Below the pieces are notes generated by a model. That model searched no databases. It was given only the letters and a program-made list of their open reading frames with translations, and was not told where the DNA came from. The position numbers were made by a program, and so were the translations under genes. This document shows positions 26,956-35,885 of a stretch of 64,000 nt of DNA, piece after piece (within the stretch, counting starts at the first letter, position 1; each line of letters starts with the position of its first letter). This DNA comes from Streptomyces sp. MRC013 (GTDB lineage Bacteria; Actinomycetota; Actinomycetes; Streptomycetales; Streptomycetaceae). Where the stretch lies: assembly GCF_023614235.1 (NCBI RefSeq), contig NZ_CP094264.1, positions 3,162,001-3,226,000 of the forward strand. The letters are read 5' to 3'.

Positions 26956-29900
26956 ATGAGCACCACCACTCGGGACGAGATCCTCGCCGGCGAGCAGCGG
27001 GCGGTGGACCACGCGTACGACTGCTACACCGCGAAACTGGCCGAACTGAGCGGCACCTCGGCCGCCACCGCCTCGGCGAGCGGCAAGGACGGGATCACCA
27101 ACCGGGCCGAGGCGGAGGCGCGCGCGGAGGCCTACGGGGGGCTCGGCGACGAAGCCCTGGTCTTCGCCCGCGTCGACGCGCCGGAGGACCCCGGAGGAGA
27201 GCCCCGCCCCTGGTACATCGGACGCCGTGGCGTGCACGACGCCTCGCACGAGCCGGTGGTCCTGCTGTGGACTAGTCCCCTGGCGAAGAAGTGGATCGAG
27301 ACCCGGCCCGAGAGTCCGGGCGAGGTGGTCCTGCGTCGGCAGCTCCGCTGCGCGCAGCGGAAAGTCGAGGGTTACTTCGACGAGATCTCCCCGCCGGCGC
27401 CCGCTTCCGCGCCGGCGCCCGCTTCCCCGCCGGTGCCCGCTTCCGCGCCCTCGGCCGTACCCGGGCCCGCCACCGTACCCGGGCCCCGTCGGGCCGCCGA
27501 CGACAGCGTGGCGGAGGAGACGGAGGCGCCCCAGGGCCCGGGGCACGCGCCGGCCCCCACCCCCGGCGATGTCGTACGGCGGCAGCGGCGGAAGGCGCTC
27601 CAGCCCGACGACTTCCTGCTGCGGGAGCTCCAGCGGTCGCGCGGCGGCCGGATGCGGGACATCGTCGAGACCATCCGCCGCGACCAGATGGAGCTGGTCA
27701 CCGGTTCCCCCTCGGACATCCTCGTCGTGCAGGGCGGCCCCGGCACCGGCAAGTCGGCGGTCGGTCTCCACCGAGTGACCTGGCTCGTCAACAACGAGCA
27801 CTTCAAGGCCCAGGACATCCTCGTCATCGGCCCGCACCAGCGGTTCCTCGACTACGTCGGGCAGGTCCTCCCCACCCTCGGCACCCGGGGCGTCAACGCC
27901 GTCCAGCTCGACCGCCTGTGGGAGGGCGAGATCCTCGGCACCGACTCCCCGAAGGCGCGCCTGGTGAAGTCGGACGAGCGCATGGCGGCCGTGCTGCGGC
28001 GTCGCGTCGAGAGCGACTACCGCCCCGAGGCCCTCGACGCCCTCACCGTCGACCCCTCTTTCGAGGGCGACGAGCCCGCGATCGTCGTCACCGCCGGCAG
28101 TACGACCCTCCGCGTGCCGAAGTCCGAGGTCCTCGCCCTCCTCGACCAGGCTCACGCCGGCGACGGGCCCTTCCGGGAGCGGCGCGACCGCTTCCGCGGC
28201 CTCTTCGTCGACCGGCTCCTCCAGGAGCTCGCCGACATCGCGCCGCGCCGCGGGCAGGCCGGCACGATCCGCCGCGACCTGGAACGCAACCGTCGGGTCG
28301 AGCGCCTCATCGAACGCGTCTGGCCGTCCCCCGGCCCCCGGGAGGCCCTGCGCAGCCTCTACGACTCGGCCGACCTCCTGCGGGACTGCGCCGACGGCAT
28401 CCTCGACGAGGACGAGCGGACGGTCCTGCTGCGGCCCCGCGCCGCCAGCGCCGACGCCGACCCGTGGACTCTCGACGACCACGTCTGCCTCGAAGAGCTC
28501 CGCGTGCTGATCAGCGGCGACACCCCGCCACGCTACGGCCACATCGTCGTCGACGAGGCCCAGGACCTCACGCCCATGCAGGCCCGCTCGCTGCGGCGAC
28601 GCTGTGCCGTGGGCGGTTCCATGACCGTCCTGGGCGACCTCGCGCAGGCGACGGGCGCCCACGTCCCGGCGAGCTGGGACCTGCTCGGGGCGCTCCTCTC
28701 CGACCACGGCGACTGGAGCGTCGCCCAGCTCACCACCAGCTATCGCGTCCCCGCCGAGATCATGGAGTTCGTCGCCCCTCTCGCGCGGACGATCGCCCCG
28801 TCCCTGCCGTACCCGCGGGCCGTCCGCGAGGCGGGAGCGGACGCCGTACGGACCGTGGCGACCGAACCGTGGAAGCTGCTCGACGACACCGTCGCCCACG
28901 TGGCACGGCTCGTGCGCACCAGTGACGGCAGCACCCCCCGCTCCGTCGCCGTCGTCGTCCCCGACGACTCGGACTGGCTGGAGGCCATCAGCCGCCGGAT
29001 CCACGAGGGCAGTGACATCGCCGAGCAGGACCGCGAGGCCGTGTCCGTACTGGCCGCCACCCAGGCCAAGGGAATGGAGTACGACCACGTCCTGGTCGTC
29101 GAGCCGGCGACGATCGCCGACCGCGGTCCCGCCGGGCTGCGCCAGTTGTACGTGGCCCTCACCCGCAGCACCCAGAGCCTGACCGTCCTGCACACCGCCT
29201 CGTTGCCGGAGGCGCTGACGGGTTCCGGGAACGCCCAGGCACCGTCGGTGCCCGAGGCCCGGCCGGAGGACGACGGGACCGGGGGGCTTCCCCGGGTCGG
29301 CACCGATGTTCGGGTCGAGGTCGTGGACCGGGCTCCGGGCGGCCGCTACAAGGTCAAGCCCCTGTCGCCGGTGATCGACCGGCCGCTCGTCCTCACCGTC
29401 CGCCACGGATCGGTGCCCCCGCGGCGGGGCGAGAGGCTGGACTGCTGGGTGTTCGTGAACGAGACGACCCAGACCGTGCTCACCGCCGACCAGCGCGGCC
29501 GGTCGCCCGTTTCGGAGCGGATGGCGGGGCGCTACCTCGCGGCCCTGGACGTTCTCGCAGAACTGACCGAGAACGAGGGCGACGTCCCCGACGCCCGCAG
29601 CCGTCTCTCCGAGCTCCAGGGTATGGCCAACCGCGTCCTCCGACGGGACCAGGCCGACTGGGTCGACGTGCTTCACCTGCTCGGCGATCCGGACAGGGAA
29701 CGACTCGGAGCCCTTCGCGACCTCGCCGCGGCCACCAACCGCGCCCTCAAGGAGGGCACCTTCGACGCGGGCCGACTCGCGGAGAGACTGGTTGCTTCCG
29801 GCTGGGCCGAACCTCTCGCCGAAGCGCGGCGAGGCCTCCGGAAGCGCTTCGGCGCGGTGACGGAGCCGAACTCCGACGATGTGGCCCCCACCACCCCGAC

Positions 29901-30402
29901 GCCGCCCGACCAGAAGGAAGAAGTGCGGATGACCACCGCAAACACCACCGCAGACACGACCGCCGCAACACCGGACGCGACCACGAAGGACAGCCTCCTT
30001 CGGACGTTGGAGGCTGCCGCCGGCACCGACCGCACGTGCAAGAGGCACGAAGCGGTTCGCCATGCGTTGAAGGCTTCACTCCTCTGGGCGGACCTTCAGC
30101 CGACCGACTCGGCGATCGTCGACGTCGGCTGTGTCACCCAGCACGGTCTCTTCCTCTACGAGGCCTTGGGCGCGGGCCGCTCCACCTACGCAGACCTGCG
30201 ATCGGGTGCGACCCGCCTACTCGAGATCAACCACACGCTCCCCGCACCGGCTGACGGCCTCTACCTCGTTCTGGCCGAACCGCCTGCCGAGAACTGGTCC
30301 GCGGACACGATCCGCGACGTCTTCCGGGTCAACGTCATCTGGCGCAGTCCGACCGGCTGGGGCGGCGAGAACGTGGAGACCGCCTTCGGCTCCTCGCAAT
30401 GA
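26956..30402 (+). CDS. UvrD/HelD-like superfamily 1 helicase with extra C-terminal domain
   Basis: 1148 aa. Starts at ATG 26956 after GGGAGG. N-terminal part (EILAGEQRAVDHAYDCYTAKLAEL) resembles the coiled N-domain of HelD, an RNA-polymerase-recycling ATPase. Walker A GGPGTGKSAVGLH is near residue 260, Walker B DEAQDLTPMQ near 531, and the C-terminal helicase motif QLYVALTRSTQSLTVLHT near 730. A Pro/Ala-rich linker lies at ~150-200. After residue ~990, following a low-complexity linker, is a separate ~155-aa domain of unknown family (DSAIVDVGCVTQHGLFLYEALG, LVLAEPPAENW). HelD homologues can confer rifamycin resistance, but this longer protein may serve DNA repair or defence. Confidence 0.85.
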   Translation: MSTTTRDEILAGEQRAVDHAYDCYTAKLAELSGTSAATASASGKDGITNRAEAEARAEAYGGLGDEALVFARVDAPEDPGGEPRPWYIGRRGVHDASHEPVVLLWTSPLAKKWIETRPESPGEVVLRRQLRCAQRKVEGYFDEISPPAPASAPAPASPPVPASAPSAVPGPATVPGPRRAADDSVAEETEAPQGPGHAPAPTPGDVVRRQRRKALQPDDFLLRELQRSRGGRMRDIVETIRRDQMELVTGSPSDILVVQGGPGTGKSAVGLHRVTWLVNNEHFKAQDILVIGPHQRFLDYVGQVLPTLGTRGVNAVQLDRLWEGEILGTDSPKARLVKSDERMAAVLRRRVESDYRPEALDALTVDPSFEGDEPAIVVTAGSTTLRVPKSEVLALLDQAHAGDGPFRERRDRFRGLFVDRLLQELADIAPRRGQAGTIRRDLERNRRVERLIERVWPSPGPREALRSLYDSADLLRDCADGILDEDERTVLLRPRAASADADPWTLDDHVCLEELRVLISGDTPPRYGHIVVDEAQDLTPMQARSLRRRCAVGGSMTVLGDLAQATGAHVPASWDLLGALLSDHGDWSVAQLTTSYRVPAEIMEFVAPLARTIAPSLPYPRAVREAGADAVRTVATEPWKLLDDTVAHVARLVRTSDGSTPRSVAVVVPDDSDWLEAISRRIHEGSDIAEQDREAVSVLAATQAKGMEYDHVLVVEPATIADRGPAGLRQLYVALTRSTQSLTVLHTASLPEALTGSGNAQAPSVPEARPEDDGTGGLPRVGTDVRVEVVDRAPGGRYKVKPLSPVIDRPLVLTVRHGSVPPRRGERLDCWVFVNETTQTVLTADQRGRSPVSERMAGRYLAALDVLAELTENEGDVPDARSRLSELQGMANRVLRRDQADWVDVLHLLGDPDRERLGALRDLAAATNRALKEGTFDAGRLAERLVASGWAEPLAEARRGLRKRFGAVTEPNSDDVAPTTPTPPDQKEEVRMTTANTTADTTAATPDATTKDSLLRTLEAAAGTDRTCKRHEAVRHALKASLLWADLQPTDSAIVDVGCVTQHGLFLYEALGAGRSTYADLRSGATRLLEINHTLPAPADGLYLVLAEPPAENWSADTIRDVFRVNVIWRSPTGWGGENVETAFGSSQ
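29929..30402 (+). other. Possible internal translation start for the helicase C-terminal domain
   Basis: ATG 29929, in frame within the helicase ORF, follows AGGAAGAAG at normal ribosome-binding spacing and begins a Thr/Ala-rich linker before the ~155-aa C-terminal domain. The domain may also be made alone, or this may mark an ancestral gene fusion. Confidence 0.35.
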
Positions 30403-30624
30403 ACGACGACCGATCGCGAAGGCATTCGGCTTTCGCCTCACAAGAAGGGGCCCGGTAAGGCCGTACCCGCGTTCGGAACCGCCGTCGGAGGCGCCCTCGA
30501 CCGGACTGCCTTGGAGGCGATCGTCGACGCCGCTGAGACGGCGTACCGGCGGCGGTTCCTCCTTGCGGAGCCCCACACCTCGGTGGAGGGGAGGAACCCC
30601 GTCCTCCCCTGGTGCGGCCGCTGA
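30399..30624 (+). pseudogene. Short frameshifted ORF following the helicase gene
   Basis: An ATG at 30399 overlaps the helicase TGA (ATGA), the usual coupling in this genome, but its frame stops after 19 codons. From about 30418 the next frame has good codon bias and reads GIRLSPHKKGPGKAVPAFGTAVGG, then LDRTALEAIVDAAETAYRRRFLLAEPH and a stop at 30624. One surplus base near 30417 would join them into a protein of about 74 aa. No family recognised. Confidence 0.4.
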
Positions 30625-31746
30625 TGCAGCCGCACGATGTGCGCGCGGGCCACCGTCGGCGGCCCCGTCGACTTCGCCGGCCGCCCGAACGGCGTCCTCC
30701 GCGCCCCGAGCGCGGAGAGCACCCGGTCCCGTACGCCGGGCAGGTCCCGCGCGGGCTGACGGCGGGACGGCAGGTGGTCCAGCACGCCGAAGACGCGCCG
30801 GCGCCAGCCGGTCACCACCGAATAGCGCCATCCGCACGCAACCGCCATCCGTACGCAACCACCGTCTCGCGGGCCGCCGCGAACTTCAGCGCACCGCTCG
30901 CCTTGACCCGACGGGCCGGGCAAACGCCGAGCAGCTACTCCCGGCCATCGGCCACAGTCAGGAAATCCGGGATATTCCGTGACTTTCCTTCGACGTGCTC
31001 GAAGTGGAGGCGAAGGGCCGGGACAACACCTCTGACGCCTCGGGGAAGTCGAGCGCGTCCGGTGGGCGGGGCCCCTCGATCGGCTCGCACCCGTGAACCC
31101 GGCCGGTCGTGACCGTGTACCGCGGTCCCGGGCGGTGTCACCGGGCCCGTCGCCGGGTGAGGCCGCGGACCGGCCGCGTCGACAGCACCGGAGCGTGCGC
31201 CGTGTCCCGTGCGGGCCGGGAGACCTCGCCGCCGATCCTCCACGTCGGCCGAGAGCGCGTATCAGCAGTGACCGCTGGACGCGGGCGCGAGGCGTCCCCG
31301 GCCGTCGGGGCCAGGCGGCCGGCGGGGCTTGGTCCAGTTGCTCCGGTGGGTAGAGGCGGTGGCCGGTCACCGGGTCGACGCGGGCGGGAGCCGGCAGACC
31401 GCCGGGCCCGTCGTCGAGGCACCCGGCCGTACGTGCCCGGAGGGAGGAGAGGGAGGAGAGGAGGGAGAGGAGGAGGGAGAGGAGGAGGGAGAGGAGGGAG
31501 AGAAGGAAGAGGAGGGGAGGCGAGAAGTCGATCTGGGGGAAGGCGGGGCGAGCGGGGGGAGGCAGGGGCCGGAGGGGCGGGTGGTGCATCCTCCGGCACA
31601 CCAGACGCTTTGCTTTCAGATCGCGGTCGTTGTCCTGTTCGAAAGGGTGATGTCGTTTTCGGGTGCCCTTGCCGCATTCCGGGTGACTGGTCATGATGAG
31701 GGCGCACGCCACAGGCGCATCCGACGGTCGGACGGGGGACGGACAC
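30625..31746. other. Gene-poor stretch with a polypurine tract
   Basis: Over 1.1 kb. ORFs on both strands have shadow composition; the segment around 30905-30980 has somewhat lower G+C and could be a gene relic, but nothing is recognisable. It includes the purine tract listed separately and, near 31605-31690, a lower-G+C promoter-like region for the next operon. Confidence 0.5.
31439..31520 (+). repeat. 82-nt uninterrupted polypurine tract
   Basis: Every base from 31439 to 31520 on the plus strand is A or G, made of GGAGGA/GGGAGA units with a loose 6-15 bp period. Such mirror-like purine runs can form triplex (H-DNA). Confidence 0.92.
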
Positions 31747-32205
31747 GTGTCGTGGGAAGAGGAGTGGGCCGAGCTCAAAGCGGAGGCCCTGGTACGTCTG
31801 CAGGACCCGGCGCGCATGCGGCTGAACCAGGTCGCGGCCGATCCGGGCGGTGGCGCCGCCGGCCCGGACGGGCGCGGTGGGGGGTACGCCGTGAGCGCGG
31901 ACTCCATCGACGGCAGTTCCCACGTGCTGCTGGAGATCGCCGGGGTGCTGTACGAAGGGCGCATGGACGGTGAGAACGCGACGATGTGCCGTGCCCCCCG
32001 GTCCCACCAGGAGGTCTCCGCGCAGCTCGTGACGTTCGCCCGGTACGCCCAGGACCAGTACAACGACGCGGTCGTGCTGCTGACCGCGCTGTCCGGCAAG
32101 CTGACGTCCGCGGGCAACGCGTACACGCAGTACGACGAAGCGGTCCGCGGGCAGCTGGACGCCGTGCTCGTCTCGGGGCGGTACACCGCCCCCGGGGACC
32201 GGTGA
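31747..32205 (+). CDS. WXG100-like helical protein, type VII secretion associated
   Basis: 152 aa. Begins VSWEEEWAELKAEALVRLQDPARMRLNQVA, an N-terminal pattern seen in Streptomyces genes that precede large WXG-type proteins, then predicted helices (ADSIDGSSHVLLEIAGVLYEG; EVSAQLVTFARYAQDQYNDAVVLLTALSGKL; AYTQYDEAVRGQLD). GTG 31747 follows GGGGGA; a longer in-frame ATG at 31693 is less well supported. Seven bp separate it from the effector gene, so it is probably a secretion partner or chaperone. Confidence 0.7.
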   Translation: MSWEEEWAELKAEALVRLQDPARMRLNQVAADPGGGAAGPDGRGGGYAVSADSIDGSSHVLLEIAGVLYEGRMDGENATMCRAPRSHQEVSAQLVTFARYAQDQYNDAVVLLTALSGKLTSAGNAYTQYDEAVRGQLDAVLVSGRYTAPGDR

Positions 32206-32212
32206 CGGGCCC

Positions 32213-33550
32213 ATGACCTACCGTGCCGACGTACGCTTCCTCGAGGACGCCAACCCGGCGCTGATCGGGCGCAGCGCCGCGGAGTTCACCCGGCTGCACC
32301 GGCTGATCGACACCACCGACGACGCCTTCGCCAAGGCGGCCGCGGTGCGGTGGCGCAGCGAGGCCGCCGACCTGTACGCCCGGCGGCTGCGCGAGGCGCG
32401 GGACATCACCGACGCCCTGTCGCGCGCCTTCCGGGCGGTGGCGGGCGCCCTCACCTCGTACGCCGAGGCCGTCACCACGGCCAGGAGCCACTACAAGAGC
32501 GGCAGGGCGTCCGAGGGACGGCTGGCGGAGGTGATCGGGCGGGAGGCCGTCGCCGTCACGAGGACCGCGCGGGCGGCGGAGCCCCTGCGGCAGTGGGAGG
32601 ACCTGCGCTCCACGACGGGCTTCCTGGACTGGATCGCCGAGCTCGGTGTCGACCTCGACGCCATCCGGGGCGAGGCCGAGCGCCTCTACCAGCAGACCCG
32701 CGGCCACTACGACGACGCCCTGCGCGTGGAGTCCGGGGCGCGCGAGAAGTGCGTCGGCGACCTGAGGGCGGCGTACCGGTCCCTGCCCGACTTCACCGGC
32801 CCCGTCTCCGATCCGGCGCGGTTCCTCAGGAGCCTCGGGCCGCTGGGGGCCGAGGCGCGGCAGGCGAGCGACCACCCCTTCGCCCGGCTCCCGGGAGCCG
32901 GGCCCAAGGTGGACGACATCCCCACCACCGGCACCCACGTCGTGGTCAGCGAGACCCTGTTCCGCATCCAGACCCGGGTCGACGGCCTGCCCGGCGGCCA
33001 GGGCAACAACTACTGGCTCCCCTCCACCTCCGACGAGGGGCGCCGCGAGTTCGTCTCGGCCAACAGCCACATCATCAGGGCGGCGGCGCAGGACGCGGGC
33101 CTGCCGCCGGAGATGGTCGCCGGGATCGCCTGGCGGGAGGTCATGGGCGACCCCGCCCTCCTGGACGACCTGGCCTACGAGGGACGCAAGTTCCTGCCCG
33201 GCACCAAGGATCCCGACGAGACGTCGATGGGCCCGCTGTCCATCCAGGTCCGCCGCGCCGCGGAGGTGCTCGGCTACGACCCGCACCACCTCACCGACCA
33301 GCAGCGCGACCAGGTGGTGGGCGCTATCAGGAATCCGGCGAAGAACATCTTCATTGCCTCCGAGTACCTCGCCCAGCTCAAGGCGGAGAGCGATTTCGCC
33401 GACGTGCCCCCGGAGCGCATGACCCGCGACCAGATGCAGGAACTGGCCGCCCGCTACAACGGCGGCCCCTACTACCGGGACCCCGGTGCCCAGGGCTACG
33501 GCCGGGACTTCGCCGGGAACCTGGACGAAGCCCGGAGGGCCCTGCGGTGA
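32213..33550 (+). CDS. WXG-like N-domain fused to a lysozyme/transglycosylase-like domain
   Basis: 445 aa. Residues ~1-200 are helical: AAEFTRLHRLIDTTDDAFAK then VRWRSEAADLYARRL, which places a W-x-S/G turn between helices as in WXG100 proteins. Residues ~275-445 resemble a muramidase: NSHIIRAAAQDAGLPPEMVAGIAWREVMGDP (Glu in WREV as candidate acid), TSMGPLSIQVRRAAEVLGYD, AKNIFIASEYLAQLK and ELAARYNGGPYY, echoing the SLT-type AYNxG motif. No Sec signal is present, which fits export by a type VII system. Likely hydrolyses peptidoglycan, either as an antibacterial effector or in cell-wall remodelling. Confidence 0.78.
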   Translation: MTYRADVRFLEDANPALIGRSAAEFTRLHRLIDTTDDAFAKAAAVRWRSEAADLYARRLREARDITDALSRAFRAVAGALTSYAEAVTTARSHYKSGRASEGRLAEVIGREAVAVTRTARAAEPLRQWEDLRSTTGFLDWIAELGVDLDAIRGEAERLYQQTRGHYDDALRVESGAREKCVGDLRAAYRSLPDFTGPVSDPARFLRSLGPLGAEARQASDHPFARLPGAGPKVDDIPTTGTHVVVSETLFRIQTRVDGLPGGQGNNYWLPSTSDEGRREFVSANSHIIRAAAQDAGLPPEMVAGIAWREVMGDPALLDDLAYEGRKFLPGTKDPDETSMGPLSIQVRRAAEVLGYDPHHLTDQQRDQVVGAIRNPAKNIFIASEYLAQLKAESDFADVPPERMTRDQMQELAARYNGGPYYRDPGAQGYGRDFAGNLDEARRALR

Positions 33551-33891
33551 ACCGTCCCCGCCCGACCACACCCGCACCGCCCGCCCCGAGGGCCCGTGCG
33601 ACCGTCGCCAGCCGTGTCGTCTGCGGCGTGCTGACGGCGCTGGCGCACGTCCCGGCGGCGTACCTCGTCCTCCTCGCGTACCTGGCGAGGCCGGCCGGGC
33701 CGTGGGACACCGAGAGCGTCGCCCACGCGCAGTTCGCCTCCGGTCTCGCCCTCGTCCTCTCGGCCGTCACCGCGCTGCTGACGTGGGTCTTCGTCAAGGC
33801 TGGCTGGCTGCCCCGGGGGTGGTACGCGGCCCCCGCGCTGCTGGGGACGGCCGCGCTGCTGCGCCTGACGCTGCTCGCGCCGGAGCTCTGA
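33547..33891 (+). CDS. Small polytopic membrane protein, possible immunity protein
   Basis: 114 aa with a Pro/Arg-rich N-terminus and three hydrophobic segments (VVCGVLTALAHVPAAYLVLLAYL; SGLALVLSAVTALLTWVFV; APALLGTAALLRLTLLA). GTG 33547 overlaps the effector stop (GTGA). The position right after a putative muramidase effector suggests a membrane immunity factor, but many small membrane proteins are coupled this way; no family recognised. Its last codons fall inside a 34-bp tandem repeat. Confidence 0.75.
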   Translation: MNRPRPTTPAPPAPRARATVASRVVCGVLTALAHVPAAYLVLLAYLARPAGPWDTESVAHAQFASGLALVLSAVTALLTWVFVKAGWLPRGWYAAPALLGTAALLRLTLLAPEL

Positions 33892-34012
33892 CCTCGCCGG
33901 AGTTCTGACCATGCCGGAGCTCTGACCTCGCCGGAGTTCTGACCATGCCGGAGCTCTGACCTCGCCGGAGTTCTGACCATGCCGGAGCTTCGACCTCGCC
34001 GGAGTTCTGACC
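33881..34012. repeat. 34-bp tandem repeat overlapping the stop of the small membrane gene
   Basis: About 3.9 copies with starts at 33881, 33915, 33949 and 33983. Each 34-bp unit is itself two diverged 17-bp halves (CGGAGCTCTGACCTCGC and CGGAGTTCTGACCATGC). The first copy contains the gene's final codons and TGA, so the array grew from the 3' end of the gene. Confidence 0.93.
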
Positions 34013-34378
34013 GCGAGGACGCCCGCGCCGGGGCGCGGTGGGAGCCGCCCGCCGGTGCGCCCTCCCCTCCCGCACGGCCGCCCGCCGGGTGGGAACCGAC
34101 TGCCGCCCGCCGGTCGACCCGGGGCGGCGGCCGACCGCCTGCGCGGGCACGGGACGGGAGAGGCGGTCACCGCGGTGGTACGGCTCCGGGGGCGCCGCCC
34201 GGCCCGGTGACGGTCGGGGAGCCGCGGACGCCCGCCGTGCGGCGCCCGGCCGCGTACGGGGCGTCCCGCACGCCGTCGTGCGGGGCGCATCCCCGGTCCC
34301 GGGACGCGGGCGGGAGGGCCGTGGCGGACCGGCCGCGGGATCCCGCGCACGCCGCGGCGGAACGGGCGGGCCGGTGCC
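33892..34378. other. Gap between convergent genes
   Basis: Apart from the tandem repeat at its left end, the 487 bp show only shadow ORFs. No clear terminator hairpin was found. Confidence 0.45.
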
Positions 34379-35686
34379 TCAACCCCGGGTCACCCGCACC
34401 CGGTACGCGCCGTTCCGCTCCCGCGACAGGACCGTCACCGCCACCCCGGCCGCCTCGTCGCGGAACGTCTCGCCGGGACCGTACGGCGCGTCGGAGAGTT
34501 CGGCGTGCACGTTCGGCCGGCGGGTGCAGCCGCCGCTGCCGGGCTCGCCGTCCTCGACGGTCACGGGGCCCTGGCCGGTGTCCACGTCGGTCCGCACCCG
34601 GTAGACCAGCACGCCCGGTTCGCACACCGCCTCGTCGTTGCCCTCCCGGGTGCGGACCTCCAGCACGTACCCGGCCAGGTCGCTCAGCGGGACGACCGCC
34701 AGCTTCGCGCCGCCCCCCGCCCGGGCCAGCGGCGTCAGCGTGTACTCGCGGGTGCCGCGCTTCGAGGCGCAGCGCACCTGGTCGTCGTCGAGCCAGCCCA
34801 GTTTCCACTTGTGCCAGCCCAGCAGGTCGTTGTTGGCACCCCAGTCCTCGGACATGATGTCCCAGTGGCCGACCGCCGCCCCGCCCTCGGTGGTGTACAG
34901 GTCGGGCAGGCCGAAGACGTGGCCGTTCTCGTGCGGCAGCACGCGGTAGCCGGTCTCGTGGAAGGACCCGGAGCCGTCGTCCTGGCGGCTGTACACGAAG
35001 GACGTGTTGGAGAGCGTCACCCCGTCCGCGGTCGGCGCCTCGCCGTTTCCGGAGAAGGTGACCGACAGGACGGTGTCCAGTGCCGACGGGCCCGCGTTCG
35101 GTGTGACCAGGACGTTGACCAGGTCGTATGTGCTGAAGTCGACGTGCTCGTCGGCCGCCTCGACGATGTGCTCGACCAGCTTCCGGTAACCCGGTTCGTA
35201 GGGTGCGCCGCGGTCGACGCCGTACTCGGGGAACGGCAGCGGCATCCGCAGCCAGGCCGGCACGGGCGTGTGGGGGACGTACCGCAGCCGCCCGTACGAG
35301 CTGACGCGGAACCAGTCGGCGGTCTGCGGGAAGAACTCCGCGAGCCGGTGCATCGCCGGGCCCTCGCCGGGTGCGTCAGGAAAGTCGATCATCAGGTTGA
35401 GGGCGCGGATCACGCCGGTGGAGCGGACGTAGCCGGGCGGGGTGGGGACGCCCTCGGACATCTGCACCCCGATCTCCGCCCGGATGCGGCAGGCGGCGAG
35501 GCCGCCGGCGCCGGCGGCCTCCGCGAGCGCCCCCACCACGGGGGCGGGAGCCTCCGACCCCGAGGTGGGGGCGGGGCCGTGGAGTGTGGCGCTCGCCGTG
35601 GCGAGGGCGGCCACGGCGAGCGCCGTGACGGTTCCGATCGCGGCCGTCCTGCGTATTCGCCGCCTCCGGCTGGTCGGCTGCTCCAT
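34379..35686 (-). CDS. Secreted M6-family metalloprotease
   Basis: 435 aa. A basic N-terminus (MEQPTSRRRRIRRT) and hydrophobic stretch (AAIGTVTALAVAALATASATLHG) form a signal peptide. The zinc motif HENGH in YRVLPHENGHVFGLPDLY (~residue 250) followed by GHWDIMSEDWG is typical of M6 (immune-inhibitor-A-like) peptidases; ALNLMIDFPDAPGEG near the N-terminus is the usual first strand of the domain. ATG 35686 gives the complete signal. Probably degrades extracellular protein. Confidence 0.9.
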   Translation of the reverse strand: MEQPTSRRRRIRRTAAIGTVTALAVAALATASATLHGPAPTSGSEAPAPVVGALAEAAGAGGLAACRIRAEIGVQMSEGVPTPPGYVRSTGVIRALNLMIDFPDAPGEGPAMHRLAEFFPQTADWFRVSSYGRLRYVPHTPVPAWLRMPLPFPEYGVDRGAPYEPGYRKLVEHIVEAADEHVDFSTYDLVNVLVTPNAGPSALDTVLSVTFSGNGEAPTADGVTLSNTSFVYSRQDDGSGSFHETGYRVLPHENGHVFGLPDLYTTEGGAAVGHWDIMSEDWGANNDLLGWHKWKLGWLDDDQVRCASKRGTREYTLTPLARAGGGAKLAVVPLSDLAGYVLEVRTREGNDEAVCEPGVLVYRVRTDVDTGQGPVTVEDGEPGSGGCTRRPNVHAELSDAPYGPGETFRDEAAGVAVTVLSRERNGAYRVRVTRG

Positions 35687-35885
35687 GCCCACAGCCTGTT
35701 CCGGGTGGTGCGGGGGCGCTCGCCGGGTGGCCCGATCGTGGGAACGCGCCTGCGGGGTGACGCAGGTCACGAGGGGTGGTGGAACAAGCGGGGATGATCT
35801 CCCCGTTTGTGAGGGTGGGACGGGCGGCCGGAGGAGTTCTCCCGACCACCACCCCGCCTTCCGGACGGAGTTGAGGAGTGCAACC

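Noticed and set aside
26140..30063. Very long minus-strand ORF (1307 codons) opposite the helicase gene
   Set aside because: Its composition is the mirror of helicase codon bias and includes translated minisatellite; no domain is visible. The plus strand carries Walker motifs.
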